Below are positions 18,061-25,925 of a stretch of DNA of 64,000 bases, in pieces. Positions within the stretch are counted from its first letter, which is position 1. Each line of letters begins with the position of its first letter. Source of the stretch: Pigmentiphaga kullae (lineage in GTDB: Bacteria > Pseudomonadota > Gammaproteobacteria > Burkholderiales > Burkholderiaceae_B); assembly GCF_004216695.1 (NCBI RefSeq), contig NZ_SGXC01000001.1:1-64000 (forward strand), read 5' to 3'. Under the pieces are notes generated by a model. The model was not told the origin of the DNA. It did no database searches and saw nothing but the letters and a program-made list of their open reading frames with translations. Both the position numbers and the translations under genes were made by a program.

Positions 18061-19023
18061 ATGAAGACCCTGACGATCACCCTGATGCTCGGCCTGGCGC
18101 TGACCGCGCACGCGGCGGACAAGTACCCGTCCAAACCCGTGCGTGTCATCGTGCCCTACGTCGCCGGCGGCGCCGCCGACATCACCACGCGGGTGATCGC
18201 CCAGAAGCTTTCGGACCGCCTGGGCGCGAGCTTCGTCGTCGAGAACAAGCCAGGCGCCAACGGCATGATAGGCACGGACTTCGTCGCCAAGGCCAAGCCG
18301 GACGGCTATACCCTGCTGGCCGACGCCAGCGGGCCGCTGGTCGTCAACCCCTCCTTGTACGAAAAGGTGCCGTACGACCCGGTGAAGGACCTCGTACCCG
18401 TCAGCCAATTGACTAGCTACCAGTATGCGCTGGTCGTGCCCGCGGCTTCGCCGCTGCACAGCCTGGACGACCTGATCCGGACGGCGCGGTCGCAGCCTGG
18501 CAAGCTCAGCTACGGGTCGGCCGGCATCGGCGCCGGCGGCCACCTGGCCGGCGAACTGCTGGCGCTGATGAGCAAGACCGAACTCACCCACGTTCCCTAC
18601 AAGGGCAACGCCCAGGCACTGGCCGACATCCTGGGCGGCCAGCTGTCCTTCACCTTCGACACCATCGTGACCGCCGTGCCGCACATCCGTAGCGGCAAGC
18701 TGCGCGCGTTCGCGGTGTCCGGACCGACCCGCTCGTCCGCGCTGCCCGATGTCCCCACCATGGAAGAACTCGGCTACAAGGGCTTTCACATCACGCAGTT
18801 CCAGGGCATTCTTGCTCCCGCCGGCACCGACGCGGCCATCGTGAAGACACTCAACGACGCGGTGGGCGCCGCCATGCGCGAACCCGACGTGGTCAAGCGC
18901 CTGGCCGAGGAAGGCGGCTACGAGATCGTCGCCGGTTCCCCGGCGGATTTCGCCCGGCTGATCGCGACCGAACTCGACATGTACAAGCGTCTGATCCAGG
19001 ACGCGAACATCAGGATGCAATGA
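18061..19023 (+). CDS. Bug-family periplasmic solute receptor
   Basis: A 320-residue receptor with a short signal peptide (LTITLMLGLALTAHA, then ADKYPSK). Motifs [27 protein letters not shown] and HVPYKGNAQ are present. Strong GAGGAGGAAG precedes the ATG. Its stop overlaps the next start by four bases. It is the second Bug receptor in this operon. Confidence 0.93.
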   Translation: MKTLTITLMLGLALTAHAADKYPSKPVRVIVPYVAGGAADITTRVIAQKLSDRLGASFVVENKPGANGMIGTDFVAKAKPDGYTLLADASGPLVVNPSLYEKVPYDPVKDLVPVSQLTSYQYALVVPAASPLHSLDDLIRTARSQPGKLSYGSAGIGAGGHLAGELLALMSKTELTHVPYKGNAQALADILGGQLSFTFDTIVTAVPHIRSGKLRAFAVSGPTRSSALPDVPTMEELGYKGFHITQFQGILAPAGTDAAIVKTLNDAVGAAMREPDVVKRLAEEGGYEIVAGSPADFARLIATELDMYKRLIQDANIRMQ

Positions 19024-19805
19024 ACATGACCATGGTCGATGTCCTGATCCAGGGCTACCCCGGACGCGCCACCCATCACGGCGGGCTGGGCTGGAGCACC
19101 GTGACGCTGGTGCGTGCCGACGGCCGCAACATCCTCGTCGACGTCGGCGCCTTCGGCGCCCGCAAGCCCATCCTGAAGGCGCTCACCGGCCGCGGCGTGC
19201 AGCCGGCCGACGTCACCGACGTGGTGCTGACCCACGCCCACTACGACCATGCGGTCAACTTCACGCTGTTTCCGTGGGCCAACGTCTGGATCGGCGACGA
19301 GGAGCTGAACTGGGCCGCCGCGCAGCCGCCGGGCTTCAACCCCATTCCCGAACTCTACGTGCGCGAGCTGTGCGCCTCGCCGCGCGTGCGGCGGGTGCGC
19401 GACGGCGAAACCTTCCTGCCCGGGCTGCAGGCCATCGCGGCCCCCGGCCATACGCCCGGCCATCTCCTGTTCTACCTGACCGATACGGAAGAGCCGGTGC
19501 TGTTCACCGGCGACGCGGCCAAGAACCGCGCCGAACTGCTCAGCATGAGCGTGGCGGACACCGACGACGCGCAAGCCAGCGCCCGCAGCCTGGAGACGAT
19601 CTGGCAACTCTGGAAGCGGCGGCCCGGCACATTGCTGGTCCCGGGCCACGACCTCAGCATGCGCCTGGACGCCGACGGCCGCCCCGTCTACGTGGGCGAA
19701 CGCGCCGCCGAAATCGGCGCCTGGTTCAGCGAGACGCTGCAACAGACGAAGATCGATCTGTGCTGCGCGCCCCGCCTCGATTTCTCCCAACTCGCGAACG
19801 ATTGA
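19020..19805 (+). CDS. Metallo-beta-lactamase-fold hydrolase
   Basis: A 261-residue MBL hydrolase with the metal motif HAHYDH (His72, His74, Asp76, His77), a further histidine in APGHTPGHLLFY, Asp in FTGDAAKN, and a last histidine in VPGHDLSM. The pattern fits lactonase or thioesterase-like members such as N-acyl homoserine lactonases. No signal peptide. Start codon overlaps the preceding Bug stop (ATGA). In this operon a lactone- or ester-opening role before the dehydrogenase is plausible but unproven. Confidence 0.88.
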   Translation: MNMTMVDVLIQGYPGRATHHGGLGWSTVTLVRADGRNILVDVGAFGARKPILKALTGRGVQPADVTDVVLTHAHYDHAVNFTLFPWANVWIGDEELNWAAAQPPGFNPIPELYVRELCASPRVRRVRDGETFLPGLQAIAAPGHTPGHLLFYLTDTEEPVLFTGDAAKNRAELLSMSVADTDDAQASARSLETIWQLWKRRPGTLLVPGHDLSMRLDADGRPVYVGERAAEIGAWFSETLQQTKIDLCCAPRLDFSQLAND

Positions 19806-19807
19806 CC

Positions 19808-20542
19808 ATGCACATCACTCCCGACGTACGCGCCGCCTTCGCCCCTACCGGCGTACTGCGCGCTTCCATCAACATCGGCAACCCCATCCTGGCTTCGCTG
19901 GACGCGGGCAGCGACACCCCGCGCGGCGTGTCGGTCGACCTGGCGCGGGAACTGGCGCGCCGGCTGGACCTGCCCATCGAGCTGAAGGTATTCAAGAGCG
20001 CCGGCGAATCCGTGCGCGCGGTCACCGACGAACAGGCCGACGTCGGCTTCTTCGCCATCGATCCCGAGCGTGGGCAGGGCATAGGCTTCACCGCGCCCTA
20101 CGTGATCATCGAGGGATGCTACCTGGTGCCCCAGGACTCGCCGTTGCGCGACAACGACGAGGTCGACGCCCAGGGCACCACCGTCGTGGTCGGCCGCGGC
20201 AGCGCCTACGACCTGTTCCTGACCCGCGCGCTCCAGCACGCCACGCTGCTGCGCGCGCCCACGTCGCCGTCGGTGGTCGAGGTCTTCGTGAAGGAAGGCG
20301 CCGACGTCGCCGCCGGCGTGCGCCAGCAACTGGAGGCCGATATGGCGGCCCGCGGCGGACTGCGCCTCCTACCGGGACGCTTCATGGAAATACGCCAGGC
20401 CATGGGTCTGCCCAAGGGCAGGAGCGACGAGGCCGCCCGGTTCCTGAGCGCCTACGTGCAAGAAGCCAAGGCCTCCGGCTTCGTGGCCGAGGCCCTGGAA
20501 CGCCACCGGATCGAAGGCGTGTCGGTGGCGCCGGCGGATTGA
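19808..20542 (+). CDS. Family-3 solute-binding-like protein without signal peptide
   Basis: A 244-residue protein with the fold pattern of amino-acid ABC transporter binding proteins: PRGVSVDLARELARRLDL, DVGFFAIDPERG, IGFTAPYVIIEG, GRGSAYDLFL. It starts directly with MHITPDVRAAF and has no signal sequence; no upstream in-frame start adds one. It is therefore predicted to be cytoplasmic, unlike true transport receptors. It follows the MBL gene by two bases. It may act as an intracellular ligand sensor or sequestering protein. Confidence 0.85.
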   Translation: MHITPDVRAAFAPTGVLRASINIGNPILASLDAGSDTPRGVSVDLARELARRLDLPIELKVFKSAGESVRAVTDEQADVGFFAIDPERGQGIGFTAPYVIIEGCYLVPQDSPLRDNDEVDAQGTTVVVGRGSAYDLFLTRALQHATLLRAPTSPSVVEVFVKEGADVAAGVRQQLEADMAARGGLRLLPGRFMEIRQAMGLPKGRSDEAARFLSAYVQEAKASGFVAEALERHRIEGVSVAPAD

Positions 20543-20557
20543 CGGGCAGGCGCCCCC

Positions 20558-22078
20558 TCAGACCGGATCGTCCAGCCCCAGCTGCACCTGCTCCGCCGCG
20601 CGCAGCACCGCCCGCGCCTTGGCCTCCGTTTCCGCCCACTCCTTCTCGGGCTCGGAATCGGCCACCACGCCGGCGGCCGCCTGCGCGTACAGCATGCCGT
20701 TCTTGATCACGCCGGTGCGGATGGCGATGGCCAGGTCCATTTCGCCGCCGTAGCTCAGGTAGCCCGCCGCCCCGCCGTACACACAGCGCCGCACGGGCTC
20801 CAGCTCGTCGATCAGTTCCAGCGCCCGCACCTTGGGCGCGCCCGACAACGTGCCAGCCGGGAAGGTCGCGCGCAGCACGTCCATGGAGCTCATGTCCCGG
20901 CGCAGCAGCCCGGTGACGTTGGACACCAGGTGCATGACGTGCGAATAGCGTTCGATCGCCAACTGGTCGGTCACCTGCACCGAGCCGATGTCGGCGATGC
21001 GGCCGACGTCGTTGCGGGCCAGGTCGATCAGCATGACGTGTTCGGCGATCTCCTTGGGGTCGGCGCGCAGTTCCTCGGCCAGCGCCAGGTCTTCCTCGGG
21101 CGTGCCGCCGCGCGGGCGGGTGCCGGCCAGGGGGCGGATCGTGACGCGGCTGCGGGTCTCGCCCTGTTCCTGCACCGCCTCCTGCCGCACCAGGATCTCC
21201 GGCGAGGAACCCACGACGTGGAAGTCGCCGAAGTTCCAGAAATACATGTAGGGCGAAGGATTGAGCGAGCGCAGCGCCCGGTACAGCGACAGCGGCGAAT
21301 CGCGGAACGGCTTGGCGATGACCTGGCCCACCTGGACCTGCATCAGGTCGCCGGCGGCGATGTATTCCTTGGCCTTGAGCACGGCCGCCAGATAGTCCGG
21401 CTTGTGGAAGTCGCGGCGCGTCTCGGTCACCATGCTGGCCTGGCTGTACGGGATCTCGGCCGGGCGGCGCAGCTGGGTGCGCAAGTCCAGCAGGCGGGTG
21501 CGGGCGCGGGCATAGGCCTCGCGCTGGGTCGGATCGGCGTAGACCATCAGGTAGAGCCGCCCGCTCAGGTTGTCGATGATGGCCAGTTCGTCGATCAGCA
21601 ACAGCAGCAAGTCGGGCACCGGATCACCCATGCCGGCGGGATCGGGCTTGGTGCAGGGCCCCAGCCGCGGCTCGATGTGGCGGACCATGTCGTGGCCGAA
21701 ATAGCCGGCCAGGCCGCCCACGAAGCGGGGCATGCCGGGGCGCAGCGCCACCTTGAAGCGCTTCTGGTATTCAGCGATGAAGGCGAGCGGATCGCCTTCG
21801 TGGCGCTCGACCACCTGGTCGTCGGTCACCACCTCGACGTTGCGGCCGCGCGCCCGGATGAAAGTGCGCGCGGGCAGGCCGATGAAGGAATAGCGCCCGA
21901 AGCGCTCGCCGCCCACAACGGATTCCAGCAGGCAGCTCATGGCGCCGCGCCGGGGCCCGGTCTGGGCCAGTTTCAGGTAGAGCCCGAGCGGGGTGTCCAG
22001 GTCGGCATAGGTTTCGGACACCAGCGGGATGCGGTTGTACCCCTGGGAAGCCAGGGCCTGGAATTCGACTTCGGTCAT
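20558..22078 (-). CDS. trpE: Anthranilate synthase component I
   Basis: Converts chorismate and ammonia to anthranilate. The 506-residue protein has the tryptophan feedback motif CLLES near residues 49-53 and the chorismate-binding C-terminal half (VQVGQVIAKPF, RPLAGTRPRG, ATFPAGTLSGAPK, YGGAAGYL). The ATG at 22078 has GAGG just upstream and gives the normal N-terminus. It is preceded by a Trp-rich leader. The next gene on the strand is not trpG but a block of convergent accessory genes, whose last stop lies 15 bases away. Confidence 0.97.
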   Translation of the reverse strand: MTEVEFQALASQGYNRIPLVSETYADLDTPLGLYLKLAQTGPRRGAMSCLLESVVGGERFGRYSFIGLPARTFIRARGRNVEVVTDDQVVERHEGDPLAFIAEYQKRFKVALRPGMPRFVGGLAGYFGHDMVRHIEPRLGPCTKPDPAGMGDPVPDLLLLLIDELAIIDNLSGRLYLMVYADPTQREAYARARTRLLDLRTQLRRPAEIPYSQASMVTETRRDFHKPDYLAAVLKAKEYIAAGDLMQVQVGQVIAKPFRDSPLSLYRALRSLNPSPYMYFWNFGDFHVVGSSPEILVRQEAVQEQGETRSRVTIRPLAGTRPRGGTPEEDLALAEELRADPKEIAEHVMLIDLARNDVGRIADIGSVQVTDQLAIERYSHVMHLVSNVTGLLRRDMSSMDVLRATFPAGTLSGAPKVRALELIDELEPVRRCVYGGAAGYLSYGGEMDLAIAIRTGVIKNGMLYAQAAAGVVADSEPEKEWAETEAKARAVLRAAEQVQLGLDDPV

Positions 22079-22149
22079 GCTTGCCTCGTATCGCGTGGAA
22101 TGTTGGGGTTCCGCCGGAGACCTTGTCCGAAACGCACGAGCAGGCATGC

Positions 22150-22173
22150 CCCGACGGTCCGGCAGGACTCGGG
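22150..22173 (-). promoter_or_regulatory. trp attenuator-region hairpin
   Basis: In the transcript between trpL and trpE the stem CCCGA/TCGGG continues as GTCC/GGAC around a TGCC loop, with a two-base bulge. Upstream, a segment over the Trp codons (22265-22271) can pair with 22214-22220 (7 bp). These are the parts of a leader switch. No U-run follows the hairpin, so the mechanism is unresolved. Confidence 0.45.
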
Positions 22174-22237
22174 CGGGGAGATTCGTATCGGGATTTGCTA
22201 GGGGCCGGTCAGCGCGCTGGCTTACGGCCGGAGAGAA

Positions 22238-22315
22238 TCACCACCACCCGGCAGACGAACGCCACCAGCGCCACCAGGCGCAGGTTTGGACGGACGACCG
22301 AGTCATGGCAACCAT
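22238..22315 (-). CDS. trpL: trp leader peptide
   Basis: A 25-codon frame ending 159 bases before trpE. It contains six tryptophan codons as three tandem pairs (CAWWRWWRS, then GWW directly before the TGA stop). This density cannot reasonably be chance and marks a ribosome-sensing leader for tryptophan starvation. Start is ATG 22315 or ATG 22306; the ribosome-binding site is weak (AGGG about 15 bases upstream of the first ATG). It lies 40 bases past the gph stop. Confidence 0.85.
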   Translation of the reverse strand: MVAMTRSSVQTCAWWRWWRSSAGWW

Positions 22316-22323
22316 ATGTGCGG

Positions 22324-22351
22324 GTAATACCCTGGGAAGTATCTAGAGCAA
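22324..22351 (-). promoter_or_regulatory. Possible trpL-trpE promoter
   Basis: On the minus strand TTGCTC (22346-22351) is followed after 16 bases by TATTAC (22324-22329). This would start transcription very close to the leader ATG. A direct repeat CTCTAG spaced by seven bases overlaps the -35 area. Weak motif evidence; trpE could instead be transcribed from upstream of rpe or gph. Confidence 0.3.
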
Positions 22352-22355
22352 CGAA

Positions 22356-23066
22356 CTAGAGCGGCGCCGGTGGAACCACCGTGGTCCGGGACAGGACCTG
22401 CGACTGGGAAATCCAAAGCGCCGCGTCGACAAGCGTGGAAACTATACCATCGGACTCGATGGCATGCACATCCCGCCCCTCGTTGTAGCCGTAGGGCACC
22501 AGCAGCACGCGGCAGCCGGCCGCCCTGGCCGCCGACGCGTCGTTCATGGAGTCGCCCACCACCACGGCCTCGGCCGGCGTGACGCCCAGCAGTTCGCAGG
22601 CATGCAGCACCGGATCGGGATCCGGCTTCTTGCGGGCCACGCTGTCGCCGCTGACCACGGCGTCGAAATAGGCGCGCAGCCCGATGCGCTCCAGCAGCGG
22701 GCCGGTGAACTCGGCCGGCTTGTTGGTCACGACCGCGATGCGCAGGCCCTGCGCCTTCATGGCCTGCAGGCCCTCGAGCACGCCGTCGAAGATGCGGGCG
22801 GTCTCGCCGTTGACCTCGTGGTAGGCGTCGCGGAAGACATCCAGCGCCTGCGGAAAGCGTTCCTGTTCGGCGCGGCCGTCCAGGCTGCCCGACAGCGCGC
22901 GGTGCACCAGGTTCTCCATGCCCTTGCCGACGAAGGTGGCGATGACGTCCTCGCGCAGCGGCACCAGCCCGAACTCGACCCGCATGATGTTCGCGGCGCG
23001 CGCCAGGTCGGGCACGGAGTCCACCAGGGTCCCGTCCAAGTCGATCAGTACGGCGCGAAAACTCAT
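22356..23066 (-). CDS. gph: Phosphoglycolate phosphatase (HAD family)
   Basis: Dephosphorylates 2-phosphoglycolate arising from DNA repair or oxygenase reactions. The 236-residue HAD hydrolase has the nucleophile motif IDLDGTLVDS, the threonine motif VVTNKP, the lysine in ARKKPDPD and the acidic motif VVGDSMND. The ATG at 23066 has AAGGAG five bases upstream. It follows rpe by about 28 bases. Confidence 0.94.
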   Translation of the reverse strand: MSFRAVLIDLDGTLVDSVPDLARAANIMRVEFGLVPLREDVIATFVGKGMENLVHRALSGSLDGRAEQERFPQALDVFRDAYHEVNGETARIFDGVLEGLQAMKAQGLRIAVVTNKPAEFTGPLLERIGLRAYFDAVVSGDSVARKKPDPDPVLHACELLGVTPAEAVVVGDSMNDASAARAAGCRVLLVPYGYNEGRDVHAIESDGIVSTLVDAALWISQSQVLSRTTVVPPAPL

Positions 23067-23094
23067 GCTGGCTCCTTGCTTGCCGGGTCCGGAC

Positions 23095-23811
23095 TCAGGC
23101 GTAGGACGCATCGCCCTTGGCGATCTGCGCGCGCATTTCCTTGATGACCGCCGCGTAGTCGGGCTTGCCGAAGATCGCCGACCCGGCGACGAAGGTATCG
23201 GCGCCCGCCGCGCGGATGGCGGCGATGTTGTCGGCCTTCACGCCGCCGTCCACCTCGAGCGCGATGGCGCGGCCGGTTTCCGCCTGCCAGCGGTCCAGCC
23301 GGGCACGCGCCTGGCGCAGCTTGTCCAGCGTGGAGGGCAGGAAGCTCTGGCCCCCGAAACCTGGGTTGACCGACATCAGCAGCACGATGTCCAGCTTGTC
23401 CATCACGTAATCCATCCAGTCCAGGGGCGTGGGGGGGTTGAACACCAGCCCGGCCTGACAGCCGTGGTCGCGGATCAGCGCCAGGGTGCGGTCGACGTGG
23501 CGCGAGGCCTCGGGATGGAAGGTGATGACGTCGGCGCCGGCCTTGGCGAACATGGGGATCAGCGCATCCACCGGCTCCACCATCAGGTGCACGTCGATGG
23601 GCACCTGCACGTGGGGGCGGATGGCCTCGCAGACCATGGGGCCGATGGTCAGGTTGGGCACGTAATGGTTGTCCATCACGTCGAAATGTATCCAATCCGC
23701 ACCGGCGGCCACGACATTGCGCACCTCTTCCCCCAAGCGGGCGAAATCGGCGGATAGAATGCTGGGGGCGATACGCGTGGAAGCGGGCCCGGAAATGGTG
23801 AAGGCTGGCAT
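23095..23811 (-). CDS. rpe: Ribulose-phosphate 3-epimerase
   Basis: Interconverts ribulose-5-phosphate and xylulose-5-phosphate. The 238-residue TIM barrel shows [42 protein letters not shown] and [10 protein letters not shown], with metal ligands and both catalytic aspartates intact. It heads rpe-gph-(trpL)-trpE and is divergent from apaG. Confidence 0.97.
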   Translation of the reverse strand: MPAFTISGPASTRIAPSILSADFARLGEEVRNVVAAGADWIHFDVMDNHYVPNLTIGPMVCEAIRPHVQVPIDVHLMVEPVDALIPMFAKAGADVITFHPEASRHVDRTLALIRDHGCQAGLVFNPPTPLDWMDYVMDKLDIVLLMSVNPGFGGQSFLPSTLDKLRQARARLDRWQAETGRAIALEVDGGVKADNIAAIRAAGADTFVAGSAIFGKPDYAAVIKEMRAQIAKGDASYA

Positions 23812-23930
23812 AAGATATTCCGTTTACAGGAGCAAGCCGCGGGGCATCCCAGCGGACGCCGCGCCCGCGGATGCCGGCCCGGCCGGATGCCCCCCATTGT
23901 AGAAGCTTGTCAGACCCCTATGGCGCACGC

Positions 23931-24305
23931 ATGAAATCTCATGAACTGACGGTTACCGTACAGCCCCGCTACCTGGCCGACCAATCCGACCCGGGCAAGC
24001 GGCAGTACGTCTTTGCGTACACCATCCGCATCACCAACAGCGGATCCGAACCCGCCCAGCTGATCAGCCGCCACTGGATCATCACCGACGGCAACCAGCA
24101 GGAACAGGAAGTCCGGGGCCTGGGAGTCGTGGGCCAGCAGCCCCTGCTGCAGCCCGGCGAAAGCTTCGAATACACCAGCGGCTGCCCGCTCTCGACCCCG
24201 GTGGGCACCATGCGCGGCACCTATCACTGCGTAGGCGAGAACGGCATGCCCTTCGAGGTCGACATCCCCGAATTCGTCCTGGCCATGCCCCGGACGTTGC
24301 ACTGA
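23931..24305 (+). CDS. apaG: ApaG (Co2+/Mg2+ efflux-associated protein)
   Basis: A 124-residue ApaG protein: a fibronectin-III-like fold with YVFAYTIRITNSG, RHWIITDGNQQEQEVRGLGVVGQQP, and GTMRGTYHC. It is linked to metal tolerance and diadenosine tetraphosphate metabolism in enterobacteria; its biochemical role is unclear. No clear ribosome-binding site precedes the ATG. Divergent from rpe. Confidence 0.95.
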   Translation: MKSHELTVTVQPRYLADQSDPGKRQYVFAYTIRITNSGSEPAQLISRHWIITDGNQQEQEVRGLGVVGQQPLLQPGESFEYTSGCPLSTPVGTMRGTYHCVGENGMPFEVDIPEFVLAMPRTLH

Positions 24306-24352
24306 TGAGTGAGGCTCCCCCCTACGCGCGGCGCTCTGGAATATGAGACTCC

Positions 24353-24535
24353 CTACTGCTCCCGGGCATCCCTTCCGGGCTGCGACGATGGGGATCCGGG
24401 CTGCGATGGATCCGGCTCGGCCGGAGGATGCGCGGAGCGCGCAGCCGGCGGATTCCGCCTGCCTCGCATGGTCCACACCACGATAAATATGAGTATGGAA
24501 AGCGCCAGGAACGCTTCCAGCAGGAGCAACCACAT
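24353..24535 (-). CDS. Small single-pass membrane protein
   Basis: A 60-residue protein with an N-terminal hydrophobic helix (MWLLLLEAFLALSILIF then VVWTMRGRR), a basic stop-transfer patch, and a proline-rich cytoplasmic tail. The ATG at 24535 has AAGGG five bases upstream. Its start codon and that of mltA lie back to back with one base between, so each gene's promoter must lie in the other's coding region. I do not recognise a family. Coding is supported by the membrane helix and good initiation signal, not by homology. Confidence 0.6.
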   Translation of the reverse strand: MWLLLLEAFLALSILIFIVVWTMRGRRNPPAARSAHPPAEPDPSQPGSPSSQPGRDAREQ

Positions 24536-24536
24536 A

Positions 24537-25925
24537 ATGTCCCTTCGCGAGTTCATTGCCAGAAACTGGCATTACCGCCAATTTAACCGCTTCCCCCTGC
24601 CCGCGCTCGCGCTGGCCGCGGCGGTGGCCGGATGCGCGCAGCCGTCCGGCACGGTGCAGCCCCTGCCGGACGCGGGCACGGCGCCGTCCCAGCCCGTCGT
24701 GACCGCCCCGCCGGCCACGGCTGCGCCGGCCCCCGTACCCGACAGCGCCCGGCCGCTGCCCGCGCCCGTCCCCCGGCCCGCCAGCAAACCGGCCTTGCAG
24801 AGCAGCAAGCATTTCGTGCGCGGATCCTGGCAGCAGTTGCCCGGCTGGCGGACCGATACGGTCGAGGCCGTCTGGCGCCCGTTCCTGGCCAACTGCCGGT
24901 CCATCATCCTGCGCACCGGCCGGCCGGTCTCCAATACCGCCCCGCCCATGGCCGACCCCTATGCCTGGCAGCAGGCCTGCGCCGCCGCGCGCGAACTGCC
25001 GCCCACGCCCGCGGCCGACCAGGTGCGCGCCTTCATGGAGCACTGGCTGCAGCCCTGGTCGGTGCGAGGTCCGGGCAGCGAAATCGCCTCCGGCCTGGCC
25101 ACGAGCTACTACGAGCCGCTGGTCCACGCCTCGCGCGAGCGCGGCGGCGCCTACCAGTGGCCGCTCTACGCGGTCCCGGCCGATCTGCTGACCATAGACC
25201 TGGGCGGCCTGTATCCGGAGCTGGTGGGCAAGCGCGTGCGGGGCAAGCTGGACGGCAGGCGCGTCGTGCCCTACGACACCCGAGGCGAGATCGAACGCCC
25301 CGAGCGCCAGCCGCCCGCCATCGTCTGGGTCAATGACCCGGTCGACGCCTTCTTCCTGCAGGTCCAGGGCACGGGCCGCGCGGTGCTGGACACCGGCCCC
25401 GGCCAGGGCAGCACCATACGCGTGGCCTATGCCGACCACAATGGCCATCCCTACGTGTCGATCGGCAAATGGCTGATCGACAAGGGGGAACTGACGCCGG
25501 CGCAGGCCTCGATGCAGGGCATCCGGGCCTGGGCCCAGCGCAACCCGGCGCGCGTCAAGGAAATGCTCAACGCCAACCCGGCGGTGGTGTTCTTCCGCGA
25601 GGAAGCCGTGGCCGATCCGTCCGAAGGCCCGCGCGGCGCCATGGGGCTGCCCCTGACGCCGCATCGTTCGCTGGCCGTGGATCCGTCCATCGTGCCGCTG
25701 GGCAGCCCGGTGTTCCTGTCGACCACCCAGCCGGCCTCGCGCCAGCCCATGAACGTCGTGGCCCTGGCCCAGGACACCGGCACGGCCATCAAGGGCCCGG
25801 CCCGGGTGGATCTGTTCTGGGGATTCGGCGACGAGGCCGGGGAAATGGCCGGCCGCATGAAGCAGCCGACCCGGCTGTGGGTGCTGTGGCCGAAGAACGA
25901 AGGGGTGCCCGCGCCGGCGCGCTAA
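24537..25925 (+). CDS. mltA: Membrane-bound lytic murein transglycosylase A
   Basis: A 462-residue lipoprotein that cleaves peptidoglycan glycan strands. The signal peptide ends in a lipobox with Cys33 (AAVAGC-AQ), followed by a Pro/Ala-rich linker to about residue 85 and the MltA domain (SYYEPLVHASR, IVWVNDPVDAFFLQVQGTG, VPLGSPVFL). The C-terminal 3D domain carries the catalytic aspartate region (LAQDTGTAIKGPARVDLFWG). GGAG lies about ten bases before the ATG. The last four bases overlap the convergent LysR gene. Confidence 0.93.
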   Translation: MSLREFIARNWHYRQFNRFPLPALALAAAVAGCAQPSGTVQPLPDAGTAPSQPVVTAPPATAAPAPVPDSARPLPAPVPRPASKPALQSSKHFVRGSWQQLPGWRTDTVEAVWRPFLANCRSIILRTGRPVSNTAPPMADPYAWQQACAAARELPPTPAADQVRAFMEHWLQPWSVRGPGSEIASGLATSYYEPLVHASRERGGAYQWPLYAVPADLLTIDLGGLYPELVGKRVRGKLDGRRVVPYDTRGEIERPERQPPAIVWVNDPVDAFFLQVQGTGRAVLDTGPGQGSTIRVAYADHNGHPYVSIGKWLIDKGELTPAQASMQGIRAWAQRNPARVKEMLNANPAVVFFREEAVADPSEGPRGAMGLPLTPHRSLAVDPSIVPLGSPVFLSTTQPASRQPMNVVALAQDTGTAIKGPARVDLFWGFGDEAGEMAGRMKQPTRLWVLWPKNEGVPAPAR

